Below are positions 37,876 through 46,550 of a stretch of DNA of 64,000 nt, piece by piece. Each line of letters begins with the position of its first letter. Position 1 is the first letter of the stretch. A model generated the notes under the pieces. That model saw nothing but the letters and a program-made list of their open reading frames with translations. It was not told the DNA's origin and made no database searches. A program made the translations under genes and the position numbers. Source of the DNA: Bacteroidota bacterium (GTDB taxonomy: Bacteria; Bacteroidota; Ignavibacteria; Ignavibacteriales; Melioribacteraceae); contig JAHJTX010000063.1 in assembly GCA_018829545.1 (NCBI GenBank), positions 58,725-122,724 on the forward strand, given 5' to 3'.

Positions 37876-39072
37876 ATGTTAAACACGGATAAATATCGCT
37901 TCTGGATAAGCATTAGAAAGATGCTTCCAGGTATTGCGCTTATTATGCTGACCATTGCTTTAATGATTTTTTTTAAGCTCAATGAAGATGGTTATCAAAA
38001 TTTACAAAGCGAAGCTGTCGATTTAGTAAGTGCGTACACCCAGAATCTTAAGCCAATTTCCGAAAGAACAGAATTAACAAACGAAGACATTTTTAATTTT
38101 GCTCTCTACAAAAACATTCCGATCGATAAAGAACAAAATAGAGCTTTACGAATTGAGAATGATTTGGGAGGAAATGAGTCCGTAGTCGTTGAACCGATAA
38201 TTTATAAAAGCGGAACGAGAAACTACGATAGTTTTTTACAAAAGATTAATGCTTCGAATGAAGATAAACGAATTTTGGATTCTGCAATAGGTTCTTATAA
38301 GAAAAGAATTGATTATGCGCTTCTACTGAATGAAGATAACACTGTGGCAATAAAAGCGGATTTAAGACTAATTCAGAAAGCTCTTAGCGCAGATATATAT
38401 GAATTGGGCAGCAAAGTGTCCGGATTACAATCTTCAAATTATTCGTCAAATGAATCTGGCAAGAGTAATAAAATTAAAGAGCAAATTGCGCTATCCGAAA
38501 AAAAAGATTTTATAAATTATATTGTTATTGCTGAGGATACAATTCTCAATATACAATGTACAACTAATGAATCTGATCTAAAGCAGGGAATCACTAAAAC
38601 TCCCGTAAAAATAAAGCAGATACCCATTCCTGCAATGGAACATTTAACATACACGATGGATAATAAATCCGCTAAAGTATGGCTTCCAGCAATGGATTTT
38701 AAACTGCACGCTCTGCCTAAATATGATAGTTTGATATTGGCTCTAGAAAGTAAAACTAAACCAAGCAAGGGATTAAACATCAATTTTGGATCTGATGGGG
38801 AAAAAAGTTTTAAAATGAGCATTAACAGTCATGAACTTGATTCAGCGGTCAATTTTGCATTTGAATTAAATTTAGAGGGACTGGAGAAATTATCCGAGAA
38901 ATCAATCGGCGGACTCACTGAAAAGAGAATAGAGGAATGGGCAGATTTCGGTGCAAAGATCGACTCGCTGTCAAATGTATTTCATATAAGCGCCGGAGAT
39001 ACTTCCATAAAAGTTGAATTTAAAAACCTAACAGATCAGATAAAGAAGTTCAAGAAAGACAAGAGCAAATAA
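37876..39072 (+). CDS. Membrane-anchored protein of unknown function after the ECF sigma
   Basis: I do not recognise this 398-residue protein. It has one membrane helix at about residues 15-34 and then a long, mostly hydrophilic and probably periplasmic part. A helical stretch around 115-190 (SAIGSYKKRIDYALLLNEDN) is followed by a Ser/Asn-rich linker. A beta-rich middle follows with VWLPAMDFKLHALPKYDSL, and a Lys-rich end. It is 3 bases after the sigma gene, the usual place of an anti-sigma factor. It lacks a cytosolic zinc-finger or RskA-like domain in the short N-terminus (about 14 residues), so a direct anti-sigma role is doubtful. Confidence 0.7.
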   Translation: MLNTDKYRFWISIRKMLPGIALIMLTIALMIFFKLNEDGYQNLQSEAVDLVSAYTQNLKPISERTELTNEDIFNFALYKNIPIDKEQNRALRIENDLGGNESVVVEPIIYKSGTRNYDSFLQKINASNEDKRILDSAIGSYKKRIDYALLLNEDNTVAIKADLRLIQKALSADIYELGSKVSGLQSSNYSSNESGKSNKIKEQIALSEKKDFINYIVIAEDTILNIQCTTNESDLKQGITKTPVKIKQIPIPAMEHLTYTMDNKSAKVWLPAMDFKLHALPKYDSLILALESKTKPSKGLNINFGSDGEKSFKMSINSHELDSAVNFAFELNLEGLEKLSEKSIGGLTEKRIEEWADFGAKIDSLSNVFHISAGDTSIKVEFKNLTDQIKKFKKDKSK

Positions 39073-39128
39073 CGCTTCACAAATTAAGAATTTGATTAAT
39101 TATGATTCAGACAAATTAATTCTGCGCT

Positions 39129-41204
39129 ATGAAAATCCCTTTTAGCAATTTGAAAAGTGAGCGAAAGCTTGAATACACAATTTTAATTGCGATAGCGCTA
39201 TTTGTTTTCAAAATTATTTTTCCCGTCTCAAATACATTTATTCTAAAAACAATAAACGAAATTTTGGTTTTTGCCGAGTTTTATTTTGGATTTCTGTATG
39301 CCACAGATTTTATTGCGCCGAGAAAAAATTCTCCCTTATCTATTGTCTTGAATTCAGGTATTCTTGCAGCAGTTATTTTCTTTATTGTGGCGGTGTCATC
39401 AAGTCTTTTTGATATTGAGGATGTATTTTCGGCTGTTTCGAATTTTATTACATCTATTTTAACCACACTGCTTTCTTTCGTTTTCATAGGCGCGCTGATT
39501 TATATTTTTTCGGTTTTCAAAGAATTGTTTTTTCTTCAACAGAAAAAAGATCCGCAAAAATATTTTAACGCAATGCTCATATTTATGAGCGCCGCATTTT
39601 TCGCAAGTTCCATCGCAAAATCAAATCCCGAATGGAATTTTGCAAATCTCACTTTTTATTCGGTTGCGCTGGTTTTAATTTCTCTTAATTCGTTAAGAGT
39701 ATCGTGGATTGCATTCTTATCAAAAAAGCAAAAACTGTTTTTACTGATTATTTCCATCATTCTATCGCTGTTGTTCGGGTTTAATTTTGGGCTCACTTTT
39801 GACAATAGCTTCATAAATAAAGTTATCATCAACTTTTCTCCCGGGCTGCATTTATGTCTAAATCTTGTGATGATTTACGGCACAATTTATTTTGGGGTAA
39901 TATTCTTCACAACATTATTCCATTTGCCAACCGCAGAAGCATTCGATCGTAAAGCTGCGGAAGCATCATCACTAATGGACTTGAGCAAATTAATTACACA
40001 GGTTTTTGATTTCAAAGAACTTGCTGATACGGTAACATCGGTAACAACCAACGTTTGCAATTCGGATTCTGCATGGCTGGTAACTAAATCCGGAAGCGGA
40101 ACATTTGAGTTGAATTCGGTAAAAAACATTGGTTTTGTTGATGCAAACACCATTACCGAATGCCTTCTCTCTGAAGATTCTATCGATGAAAATCAAGTAA
40201 CTTCGATAACTGCCGAGATGATTGAAAGGAAAGCGAAAGATCAACTTATTCAGTCCGGATTAAAAGCAGTTGTTATTGCCCCTCTTAAGGCGCAAGGGAT
40301 AACGAATGGTTTCTTATTCACTGGTAGAAAACAAAACTATAATTTTGATGAGGATGATTTAAAATCAATTGAAGCCTTTGCAGATTATGCAGCAGTGGCA
40401 ATGGAAAACGCCAAACTGTTGGAGCAGTCAATCGAAAATGAAAGAATGGAAAGTGAGCTAAACGTTGCAAGGGAAATACAAAAGAAATTGCTTCCTCTAA
40501 GTACTCCTAAGTTTGATAATTTAGAAATTTCAGCATTGTTTATTCCGGCTCTTGAAGTTGGCGGTGACTATTACGATTTCTTTAATCTCGGCAGCAACAA
40601 ACTTGGGTTTGTAATAGCAGATGTTTCGGGGAAAGGTATTCCGGCTGCTTTTATAATGGCGGAAGTAAAAGGCGTATTTGAATCTTTAGCTAGACTGATT
40701 AGCAGTCCAAAGGAACTTTTAATAAAAGCGAATGAAATTCTTAAACAAAGTCTTGATTCTAAAGATTTTGTTACTGCTATCTACGGCATTATTGATGTTG
40801 AAAAAGGGAAGCTGGTTTTTGCTAGAGCTGGGCATGTTCCTTTGCTGATGTGCAGAGATAATCATATTCAGAATTTAAGACCTGCGGGCATCGGCATAGC
40901 TTTAGATGACGGCAGAGCGTTTGAGCCTAATTTACATGAGATGGAAATTGAATTAAATAATAACGATATTTTGACCCTCTTTACTGACGGAATAACAGAA
41001 GCAAAAAATTTAAGCAACGAAGAATTTGGATCTTACCGATTCGAGAAAATTATTAAAGAAAATTGCAACTCAGATTTAGATAAATTATCAGATAAAATAT
41101 TAAGCGAGATTACTGTGTTTTCAAAAGATAAGCCGCAGCATGATGATATTACGCTGATATTGTTCAAATGGAATTTTAATAACAAACCAGCCGGAGTTAT
41201 TTAA
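39129..41204 (+). CDS. Eight-helix membrane GAF-SpoIIE PP2C phosphatase
   Basis: The 691-residue protein has about eight membrane helices (residues 15-260), a GAF domain (about 275-430; ANTITECLLSEDS, then ADYAAVAMENAKLLEQS) and a helical linker (VAREIQKKLLPLSTP). The PP2C domain follows (about 470-690). Metal-binding motifs are all present: GGDYYDFF, ADVSGKGIPAAF, ARAGHVPLL, TDGITEA and PQHDDITLIL. Such enzymes remove the phosphate from STAS antagonists. The STAS gene follows with its ATG overlapping this stop (TAATG), which suggests it is the substrate. The signal sensed is unknown. Confidence 0.93.
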   Translation: MKIPFSNLKSERKLEYTILIAIALFVFKIIFPVSNTFILKTINEILVFAEFYFGFLYATDFIAPRKNSPLSIVLNSGILAAVIFFIVAVSSSLFDIEDVFSAVSNFITSILTTLLSFVFIGALIYIFSVFKELFFLQQKKDPQKYFNAMLIFMSAAFFASSIAKSNPEWNFANLTFYSVALVLISLNSLRVSWIAFLSKKQKLFLLIISIILSLLFGFNFGLTFDNSFINKVIINFSPGLHLCLNLVMIYGTIYFGVIFFTTLFHLPTAEAFDRKAAEASSLMDLSKLITQVFDFKELADTVTSVTTNVCNSDSAWLVTKSGSGTFELNSVKNIGFVDANTITECLLSEDSIDENQVTSITAEMIERKAKDQLIQSGLKAVVIAPLKAQGITNGFLFTGRKQNYNFDEDDLKSIEAFADYAAVAMENAKLLEQSIENERMESELNVAREIQKKLLPLSTPKFDNLEISALFIPALEVGGDYYDFFNLGSNKLGFVIADVSGKGIPAAFIMAEVKGVFESLARLISSPKELLIKANEILKQSLDSKDFVTAIYGIIDVEKGKLVFARAGHVPLLMCRDNHIQNLRPAGIGIALDDGRAFEPNLHEMEIELNNNDILTLFTDGITEAKNLSNEEFGSYRFEKIIKENCNSDLDKLSDKILSEITVFSKDKPQHDDITLILFKWNFNNKPAGVI

Positions 41205-41557
41205 TGTCAGACTTCAACGTTTTAACGAGAAATGTTGGGAAAGTCAATGTAATTGATGTAAAAGGATATCTCGATGCCCACACTGCTCCCGAACTGGAAA
41301 ACGAGTTTAACAAACTCATTCGGGGAAGCAAGTATAATGTCGTGGTTAATTTCAACGACTTAACTTACATAAGCAGTGCAGGGTTGGGCGTTTTTATGGC
41401 GTATGTAGAAACTATGCGTGAAAACAATGGAGATATCAAATTTTCCAATATGAAAGACGATGTCTTTAACATTTTTGACCTATTAGGATTTCCCGTTCTA
41501 TATGAGTTTTTCAAAGAGGAAGGGGAAGCGATTAAAAAATTTAATGATCTGAAATAA
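41204..41557 (+). CDS. STAS anti-sigma factor antagonist (RsbV-like)
   Basis: The 117-residue STAS protein has DLTYISSAGLGVF with the phosphorylatable serine (S57 or S58). In partner switching the kinase (next gene) phosphorylates it and a SpoIIE phosphatase (previous gene and two later genes) reverses this. Its start overlaps the phosphatase stop by one base and the kinase follows after 3 bases, so the three are made together. Confidence 0.94.
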   Translation: MSDFNVLTRNVGKVNVIDVKGYLDAHTAPELENEFNKLIRGSKYNVVVNFNDLTYISSAGLGVFMAYVETMRENNGDIKFSNMKDDVFNIFDLLGFPVLYEFFKEEGEAIKKFNDLK

Positions 41558-41560
41558 CCC

Positions 41561-41989
41561 TTGAGCACGAAAATTTCAAATAAGGAATTAAAAGTTTCCA
41601 GTAAAACGGAAAACTTAGCGGCGATAAGAGAATTCGTGAGGGATGCGTCCGCTCAAGCTGGGCTTAACAGCAAAAATACGGATAAAATTGTTCTTGCGGT
41701 TGATGAAGCATGTTCGAATATTATTAAACACGCATATGCGTATTCCGCCAATGGAAAATTGGAAATAAAAGTTAAGTCGGAAAAAGAAAAAATTTCTATA
41801 ACTATTGTAGATCACGGGAGTCAGTTCGATCCGAGTTTAATTCCCGAACCAAACCTAAAACAAATTCAAGAAGAAAGAAGAGGTGGAGGTTTAGGAATGT
41901 TCTTAATGAAGAAATTAATGGACGAAGTTAAATACACCAATCTCACTAAAAATAAAAACCAAGTCGTTTTAGTCAAATATCTGACTTAA
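41561..41989 (+). CDS. RsbW-like serine kinase / anti-sigma factor (GHKL fold)
   Basis: The 142-residue protein is a lone HATPase domain of the RsbW/SpoIIAB type. The N box is DEACSNIIKHAY (residues 48-59), the Mg/ATP Asp is in TIVDHGSQFDP (D84) and the glycine lid is RRGGGLGMFLMKKLMDEV (107-124). It should bind a sigma factor or another target and phosphorylate the STAS protein. The start must be near 41558, since an in-frame TAA ends there; TTG at 41561 is the only reasonable codon. The partner sigma is not proven; the ECF factor at 37282 is the nearest. Confidence 0.93.
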   Translation: MSTKISNKELKVSSKTENLAAIREFVRDASAQAGLNSKNTDKIVLAVDEACSNIIKHAYAYSANGKLEIKVKSEKEKISITIVDHGSQFDPSLIPEPNLKQIQEERRGGGLGMFLMKKLMDEVKYTNLTKNKNQVVLVKYLT

Positions 41990-41994
41990 CCGCC

Positions 41995-43674
41995 ATGCGT
42001 GATGCCCAAAACATTTCTGCTTTAGGAAGTTTATCCACGTTAGTGGATTTCGGAAGATTGATAAACTCTAACTTGAATTTAGATTTTGCTCTTAACAATT
42101 TGCTTTTTACGTGTCTTGGCAAATTCCATTCTACAAAAGGATTTATCGCATTATTCAAGAACAGAGAATATCTTGAGATTTCTTCTTCAAAGGGAATTAG
42201 CGAAAAAGTTGTTTGCAGTTTTCCCAGAGTTCATGCCGATTCAGTTAATGAAAATGAGGAATTAAAAACTTTTCTTGAAAGGAATAATTTTGAAATTAAG
42301 CAGGAAATAATTTACGGGCATGATATAAAAGGTTTTATATTTCTCGGAAAGAAATTAAATAAAAATGAATACACGGTTCAAGATAAAGAATTCTTAAAAA
42401 CCCTTGTGAACATTGGTTCTTCTGCGATTCAAAACTCTTTGATAATTGACGAATTAAAGGACGTAAATAGAAATCTGGACGCAAAGGTAAATCAATTGAG
42501 TTCTCTGTTCGATTTGAGCAAAGAGTTCAGCGGCGTATTAGAGACTCAAAGAATTGGAAAACTTTTAGTGTTCTCCATTATTGGGCAACTGCTGGTTTCA
42601 AAGTTTGGAGTTGTAATTTGCAGAGAGGGCGGATTCGAAATACTGGAAAGTAGAATTCAGGATGAAATTCTTGTCGATGCTCTCAAATCATCCGAAATAA
42701 AAATTGTTCAAGATTTTATTGACGAAGAGACAATAAAAAAGAAATATAAAGCTTTGTATAAAATCGGCATCATTTTAATTGTGCCGATGAAAATAAAATC
42801 GGAAATCAAAGGATTAATTCTTCTAGGCAGTAAAAACACAAAAATGTCTTACACACAATCGGATATCGAATTCGTTTCATCGCTTGGAAGCATCGCAATT
42901 ACCTCAATAGAAAATGGAAGATTATTCGAAGAGGCGCTTGAGAAAAAGCGGCTTGAAAAAGATTTAGAGATTGCTCAGAATATTCAAAGGAATTTACTTC
43001 CGAAGAAAATGCCGTTGTTAAATAATTTTGAAATTGCCGCATACAATAATTCTGCGCGACAGGTCGGCGGAGATTATTATGATATTGTTCGCCTTGATAA
43101 GAATAGAACACTAGTTGCTATTGCCGATGTTTCAGGGAAAGGGGTTCAAGCCGCTCTGCTTATGGCGAATCTGCAGGCTTTTTTGAAATCAATTTGCAAG
43201 CAGAACATCGAACTGCATGAGGCGTCTAACCTCATAAACGATTTGGTCTCGGAGAATACAACGGACGGAAGTTTTATCACTTTTTTCTGGGGAATTTTGA
43301 ACGATGATACTTTGGAATTCCAATACGTAAATATGGGTCATAACCCTCCGTTGCTTGTGCGAAAAAAAGAAATCACTAAACTCAAAATCGGCGGAATGAT
43401 TCTTGGAGTTATGCCAACAATGATTCCATATAGTTCCGAGAAAATTGAATTGCAGAGTAATGATAATTTGATACTTTTTACGGACGGTATCACCGAAGCT
43501 ATGAATTCCAAAATGGAAGAATATAGCGATGAGAAATTTGAAAGTTACGTTAAAAAATTAGGGAATTTATCGGCGGAAAAAACAATTCACTCTATCATAA
43601 AGGAAGTTGAACATTTTACTGAAGGCGTTCCTCAATCCGATGATATAACTAGTTTAATAATAAGAGTAAAATAA
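41995..43674 (+). CDS. Soluble GAF-GAF-SpoIIE PP2C phosphatase
   Basis: The 559-residue protein has two GAF-like domains (about 20-160 and 165-310; GSSAIQNSLIIDEL and GSIAITSIENGRLFEEA end them). A coiled linker (DLEIAQNIQRNLLPKKMP) joins them to a PP2C domain with GGDYYDIV, ADVSGKGVQAALL, MGHNPPLL, TDGITEA and PQSDDITSLII. There are no membrane segments, so this phosphatase should sense a cytosolic signal. The gene begins 5 bases after the kinase stop. Confidence 0.93.
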   Translation: MRDAQNISALGSLSTLVDFGRLINSNLNLDFALNNLLFTCLGKFHSTKGFIALFKNREYLEISSSKGISEKVVCSFPRVHADSVNENEELKTFLERNNFEIKQEIIYGHDIKGFIFLGKKLNKNEYTVQDKEFLKTLVNIGSSAIQNSLIIDELKDVNRNLDAKVNQLSSLFDLSKEFSGVLETQRIGKLLVFSIIGQLLVSKFGVVICREGGFEILESRIQDEILVDALKSSEIKIVQDFIDEETIKKKYKALYKIGIILIVPMKIKSEIKGLILLGSKNTKMSYTQSDIEFVSSLGSIAITSIENGRLFEEALEKKRLEKDLEIAQNIQRNLLPKKMPLLNNFEIAAYNNSARQVGGDYYDIVRLDKNRTLVAIADVSGKGVQAALLMANLQAFLKSICKQNIELHEASNLINDLVSENTTDGSFITFFWGILNDDTLEFQYVNMGHNPPLLVRKKEITKLKIGGMILGVMPTMIPYSSEKIELQSNDNLILFTDGITEAMNSKMEEYSDEKFESYVKKLGNLSAEKTIHSIIKEVEHFTEGVPQSDDITSLIIRVK

Positions 43675-43679
43675 AGATT

Positions 43680-46244
43680 ATGCCAAATACAAACCTCATA
43701 ATGAACATATTCCGCAAGAGAATGATTTTGCCGTTTACAATCATACTGGCGCTGCTATCATTAATTAATTTCTATTTTATTTTTGAGGTCACTCCACAGC
43801 CAAATGATGAATGTCTTTGGATTCCTAAAAAAGGGGAGGACGGAAAAGCGCATTTTTATTTTGATGAAGTGAAATTTCAAGGCGTCACTTGGAACGCAGG
43901 TATTAGAGACGGTGATGAACTTATCGCAATTAACGAAAGAAAAATCACAAACGTTTTTGTGGCAAATTACGAATTGAACATGATGTTCGAGGGAGATTCT
44001 GCGCTTTACAAGATTAGCAGAAACGGATATGAATTTGAGACAAAAGTTGAAGTAAAAAAACTGATTCAAATCGGGGGATTGTCTTTTGCAATACTAGGGA
44101 GTATTTGGCTGATAGTTGGACTGATTGTAATGTCTGCAAAACCTGATGGGCAGACGCAAGTTATATTCTACAGACTTGGCGCAACTATCGTCCTATTTTC
44201 TACGTTCAATTTATTACTTCAGCAAAATACAATTAATCCTTTATTCGATTATCCGCTATTAGCCGCAATAATAGATAACATGTGGTCGTTTGGCGCTGCA
44301 TTTCTTCCTTTTGTAATCGTTCACTTTTTCTGGGTCTTCCCAAAACCTAAAAAAATAATTAATAGAAGGTTTACAAAAAAAATATTGTACGGTATTCCTA
44401 CGGTTATATTTTTTGCCTTTTTGATACCAAAGATAATTTGGTTTTATCCAGAGGGGACTTCTCCAAATTTTTACTATGCCGTTTATTATCAGCTCACAAT
44501 GTTAATTTTGTTAATTGCCTCTATTACGGGGCTTATTTCATTATTCGCCAGCTATTTGAAAATAAAGTCTGCAGTTGAACGAAATTCAATCTTCGTAATA
44601 CTTATTTCTTATTCAATCGGAGTTGCTGCGATAATTTACATTTCGGTAATTGGGGCGGTTCTAAATCCCGCTGCAAGATATAATGCGCCAGAGTACTTTT
44701 TGCCGTTCATACTAATATCTCTATTGCCAATATCATTTGCCTATTCTATTTTTAAATATTCTTTGATGGATGTTTCCGACGTTATTAAAAATACGATTTT
44801 ATACGGTACTGCGACTGTTGCTGTTGCAGCAGTATATTTTTTCGTGATATATGTACTTGGTCAATCTGTTAGTAGTGCAATTGGAACTGAATATCAGGGT
44901 ATAATTGCGGGAATAATTTTTATAGCGTTCGCGATGGTGTTTCAATCCACAAAGGATAAATTCCAAGAACTACTTACCAGAAAATTTTATCCAGAACAAT
45001 TTGTATATCAAAAAGTGATACTAAAATTTTCGAATGACATTTCAACAATAGTTGGCTTGGAAAATATTGTTGCATCAACTTGCAAAACATTTGTTGAAGC
45101 GCTAAAGCTCAATGTTTTTGGGATCGTCCTTTCGGATCCGGAGACTGGTTATAGTTTTCAGGAAGGGAAGGGAGTAGAAGCGGAAGGATTTAATTTTATC
45201 GTCCATGAAGACGAGTTGAAAATATTCATGCAGTTAAAAAATGAAATCAATCAGCCGATTGTAATTGAGCACACTGAGTTTGAAAAAGTATTCCAGAATA
45301 AACAGTTGTTCGAAAGGAATAAAATTTATACTGTTATACCGCTTCTTATTAAGTATAAAGTCATTGGCTTTTTATTGTTTGGTTTGAAGCATTCCGGTTC
45401 TAAGTTTGCTGGAAAAGATCTGGAATTACTCTCGGCGGCAGCTAACCAAACCGCTGTATCGGTAGAAAACGCAAGGCTGTACGAAGCGGAAAGAGACAAA
45501 TTAAAAATGGAACGTGACCTGGAAAATGCCCGTAAAATTCAAAATAGTCTTCTGCCGAGTGTATTTCCGGAAATTAAAAAGCTTTCTTTAAGCGGGATTA
45601 TGATTCCTGCGATGCAAGTGGGCGGAGATTATTTTGATTTAATTAAAGTGAGTGACACAAAACTTTTTGTAATTGTCGGCGACGTTTCGGGTAAGGGATT
45701 ATCGGCATCGTTTTACATGTCCAAATTACAGACGATGATGCAGCTTTACGCAACTGCAGAAAAATCTCCAAAGCAAGTTTTAATGGAAGTGAACAAAAGA
45801 ATATTCACGAGTATTGAACGCAATTGGTTTATTACAATATCAATCGCCTTGTTTGATACGGAAAGTATGAAATTGACTTTTTGCAGGGCAGGGCACACGC
45901 CGCTGATTAAAATAAATAATAAGTCTCTTGAATATTTTACTCCTGGCGGTATCGGAGTCGGTTTGGAAAAAGGAAATATGTTTGATACCACAATCGAAGA
46001 AATGGAAATCGATTTGAATGCGGGGGATTTCTTCACAATTTATTCCGATGGAATAACAGAAGCAATGAATAAAAATAGAGAGCAATATACTCTGGAAAAA
46101 TTTTCAACGCTTCTTAAGAATTGTTCAAATCTGCATCCCAATCAGATTGAAACCGAAATAATTAATTCTATAAAAGAATTTCAAGGTAAAACGCCGCAGC
46201 ATGATGATATTACGCTGGTTTTAGTTAAGGTAAATGAATCATAA
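43680..46244 (+). CDS. Membrane PDZ-GAF-SpoIIE PP2C phosphatase
   Basis: The 854-residue protein has a first helix (about 14-33) and a PDZ-like domain outside the membrane (about 45-125; TWNAGIRDGDELIAINERKI). Seven to nine membrane helices (about 130-430), a GAF domain (about 445-600) and a coiled linker (LENARKIQNSLLPSVFP) follow. The PP2C domain has GGDYFDLI, GDVSGKGLSASF, RAGHTPLI, SDGITEA and PQHDDITLVLV. It is the third phosphatase in tandem and the last gene of the signalling run. A periplasmic PDZ could bind an exposed C-terminus, as in envelope-stress sensing; that is inference. Confidence 0.92.
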   Translation: MPNTNLIMNIFRKRMILPFTIILALLSLINFYFIFEVTPQPNDECLWIPKKGEDGKAHFYFDEVKFQGVTWNAGIRDGDELIAINERKITNVFVANYELNMMFEGDSALYKISRNGYEFETKVEVKKLIQIGGLSFAILGSIWLIVGLIVMSAKPDGQTQVIFYRLGATIVLFSTFNLLLQQNTINPLFDYPLLAAIIDNMWSFGAAFLPFVIVHFFWVFPKPKKIINRRFTKKILYGIPTVIFFAFLIPKIIWFYPEGTSPNFYYAVYYQLTMLILLIASITGLISLFASYLKIKSAVERNSIFVILISYSIGVAAIIYISVIGAVLNPAARYNAPEYFLPFILISLLPISFAYSIFKYSLMDVSDVIKNTILYGTATVAVAAVYFFVIYVLGQSVSSAIGTEYQGIIAGIIFIAFAMVFQSTKDKFQELLTRKFYPEQFVYQKVILKFSNDISTIVGLENIVASTCKTFVEALKLNVFGIVLSDPETGYSFQEGKGVEAEGFNFIVHEDELKIFMQLKNEINQPIVIEHTEFEKVFQNKQLFERNKIYTVIPLLIKYKVIGFLLFGLKHSGSKFAGKDLELLSAAANQTAVSVENARLYEAERDKLKMERDLENARKIQNSLLPSVFPEIKKLSLSGIMIPAMQVGGDYFDLIKVSDTKLFVIVGDVSGKGLSASFYMSKLQTMMQLYATAEKSPKQVLMEVNKRIFTSIERNWFITISIALFDTESMKLTFCRAGHTPLIKINNKSLEYFTPGGIGVGLEKGNMFDTTIEEMEIDLNAGDFFTIYSDGITEAMNKNREQYTLEKFSTLLKNCSNLHPNQIETEIINSIKEFQGKTPQHDDITLVLVKVNES

Positions 46245-46550
46245 AATTAGCCCGCCATCCTTCAACAATTATCATATGGCTTTTTCTTAATCTTACTCTT
46301 AATCATAATCATAATCATAATCATAATCATAATCATAATCATAATCATAATCCTGGTCCTAATCATGGTCAAAGCCCACTTTCTTAAGTTGTTGCTGCTA
46401 ATATCATATTAACGATGGTAGGATTTGAAATAGTTGTAAACAATGGCTATTTTAACGTTACTAACATGAAAAAATCTATTTATATAAATAAATTATTTGT
46501 AACTTTAGCCAACTCAAACAAATTTTCTAACCAATTAATTGGAGGTAATT
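46245..46550. other. Intergenic region with hexanucleotide repeat
   Basis: These 306 bases separate the last phosphatase from the FG-GAP gene. They hold the AATCAT repeat (46301-46348) and degenerate copies to about 46372. The rest is AT-rich, with no convincing gene or RNA. The promoter of the FG-GAP gene should lie in the right half, but I see no clear TAnnTTTG element. Confidence 0.6.
46301..46348. repeat. Pure hexanucleotide tandem repeat (AATCAT x8)
   Basis: Eight perfect head-to-tail copies of AATCAT fill 46301-46348. They are followed by decayed units (AATCCT, GGTCCT, AATCAT) to 46366. It is outside any coding region, 57 bases after a stop and about 200 bases before the ATG of a secreted protein gene. 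Such repeats gain and lose units by replication slippage. Confidence 0.95.

Noticed and set aside
46301..46372. CRISPR-like array
   Set aside because: The units are 6 bases with no spacers and no cas genes nearby; it is a simple tandem repeat.
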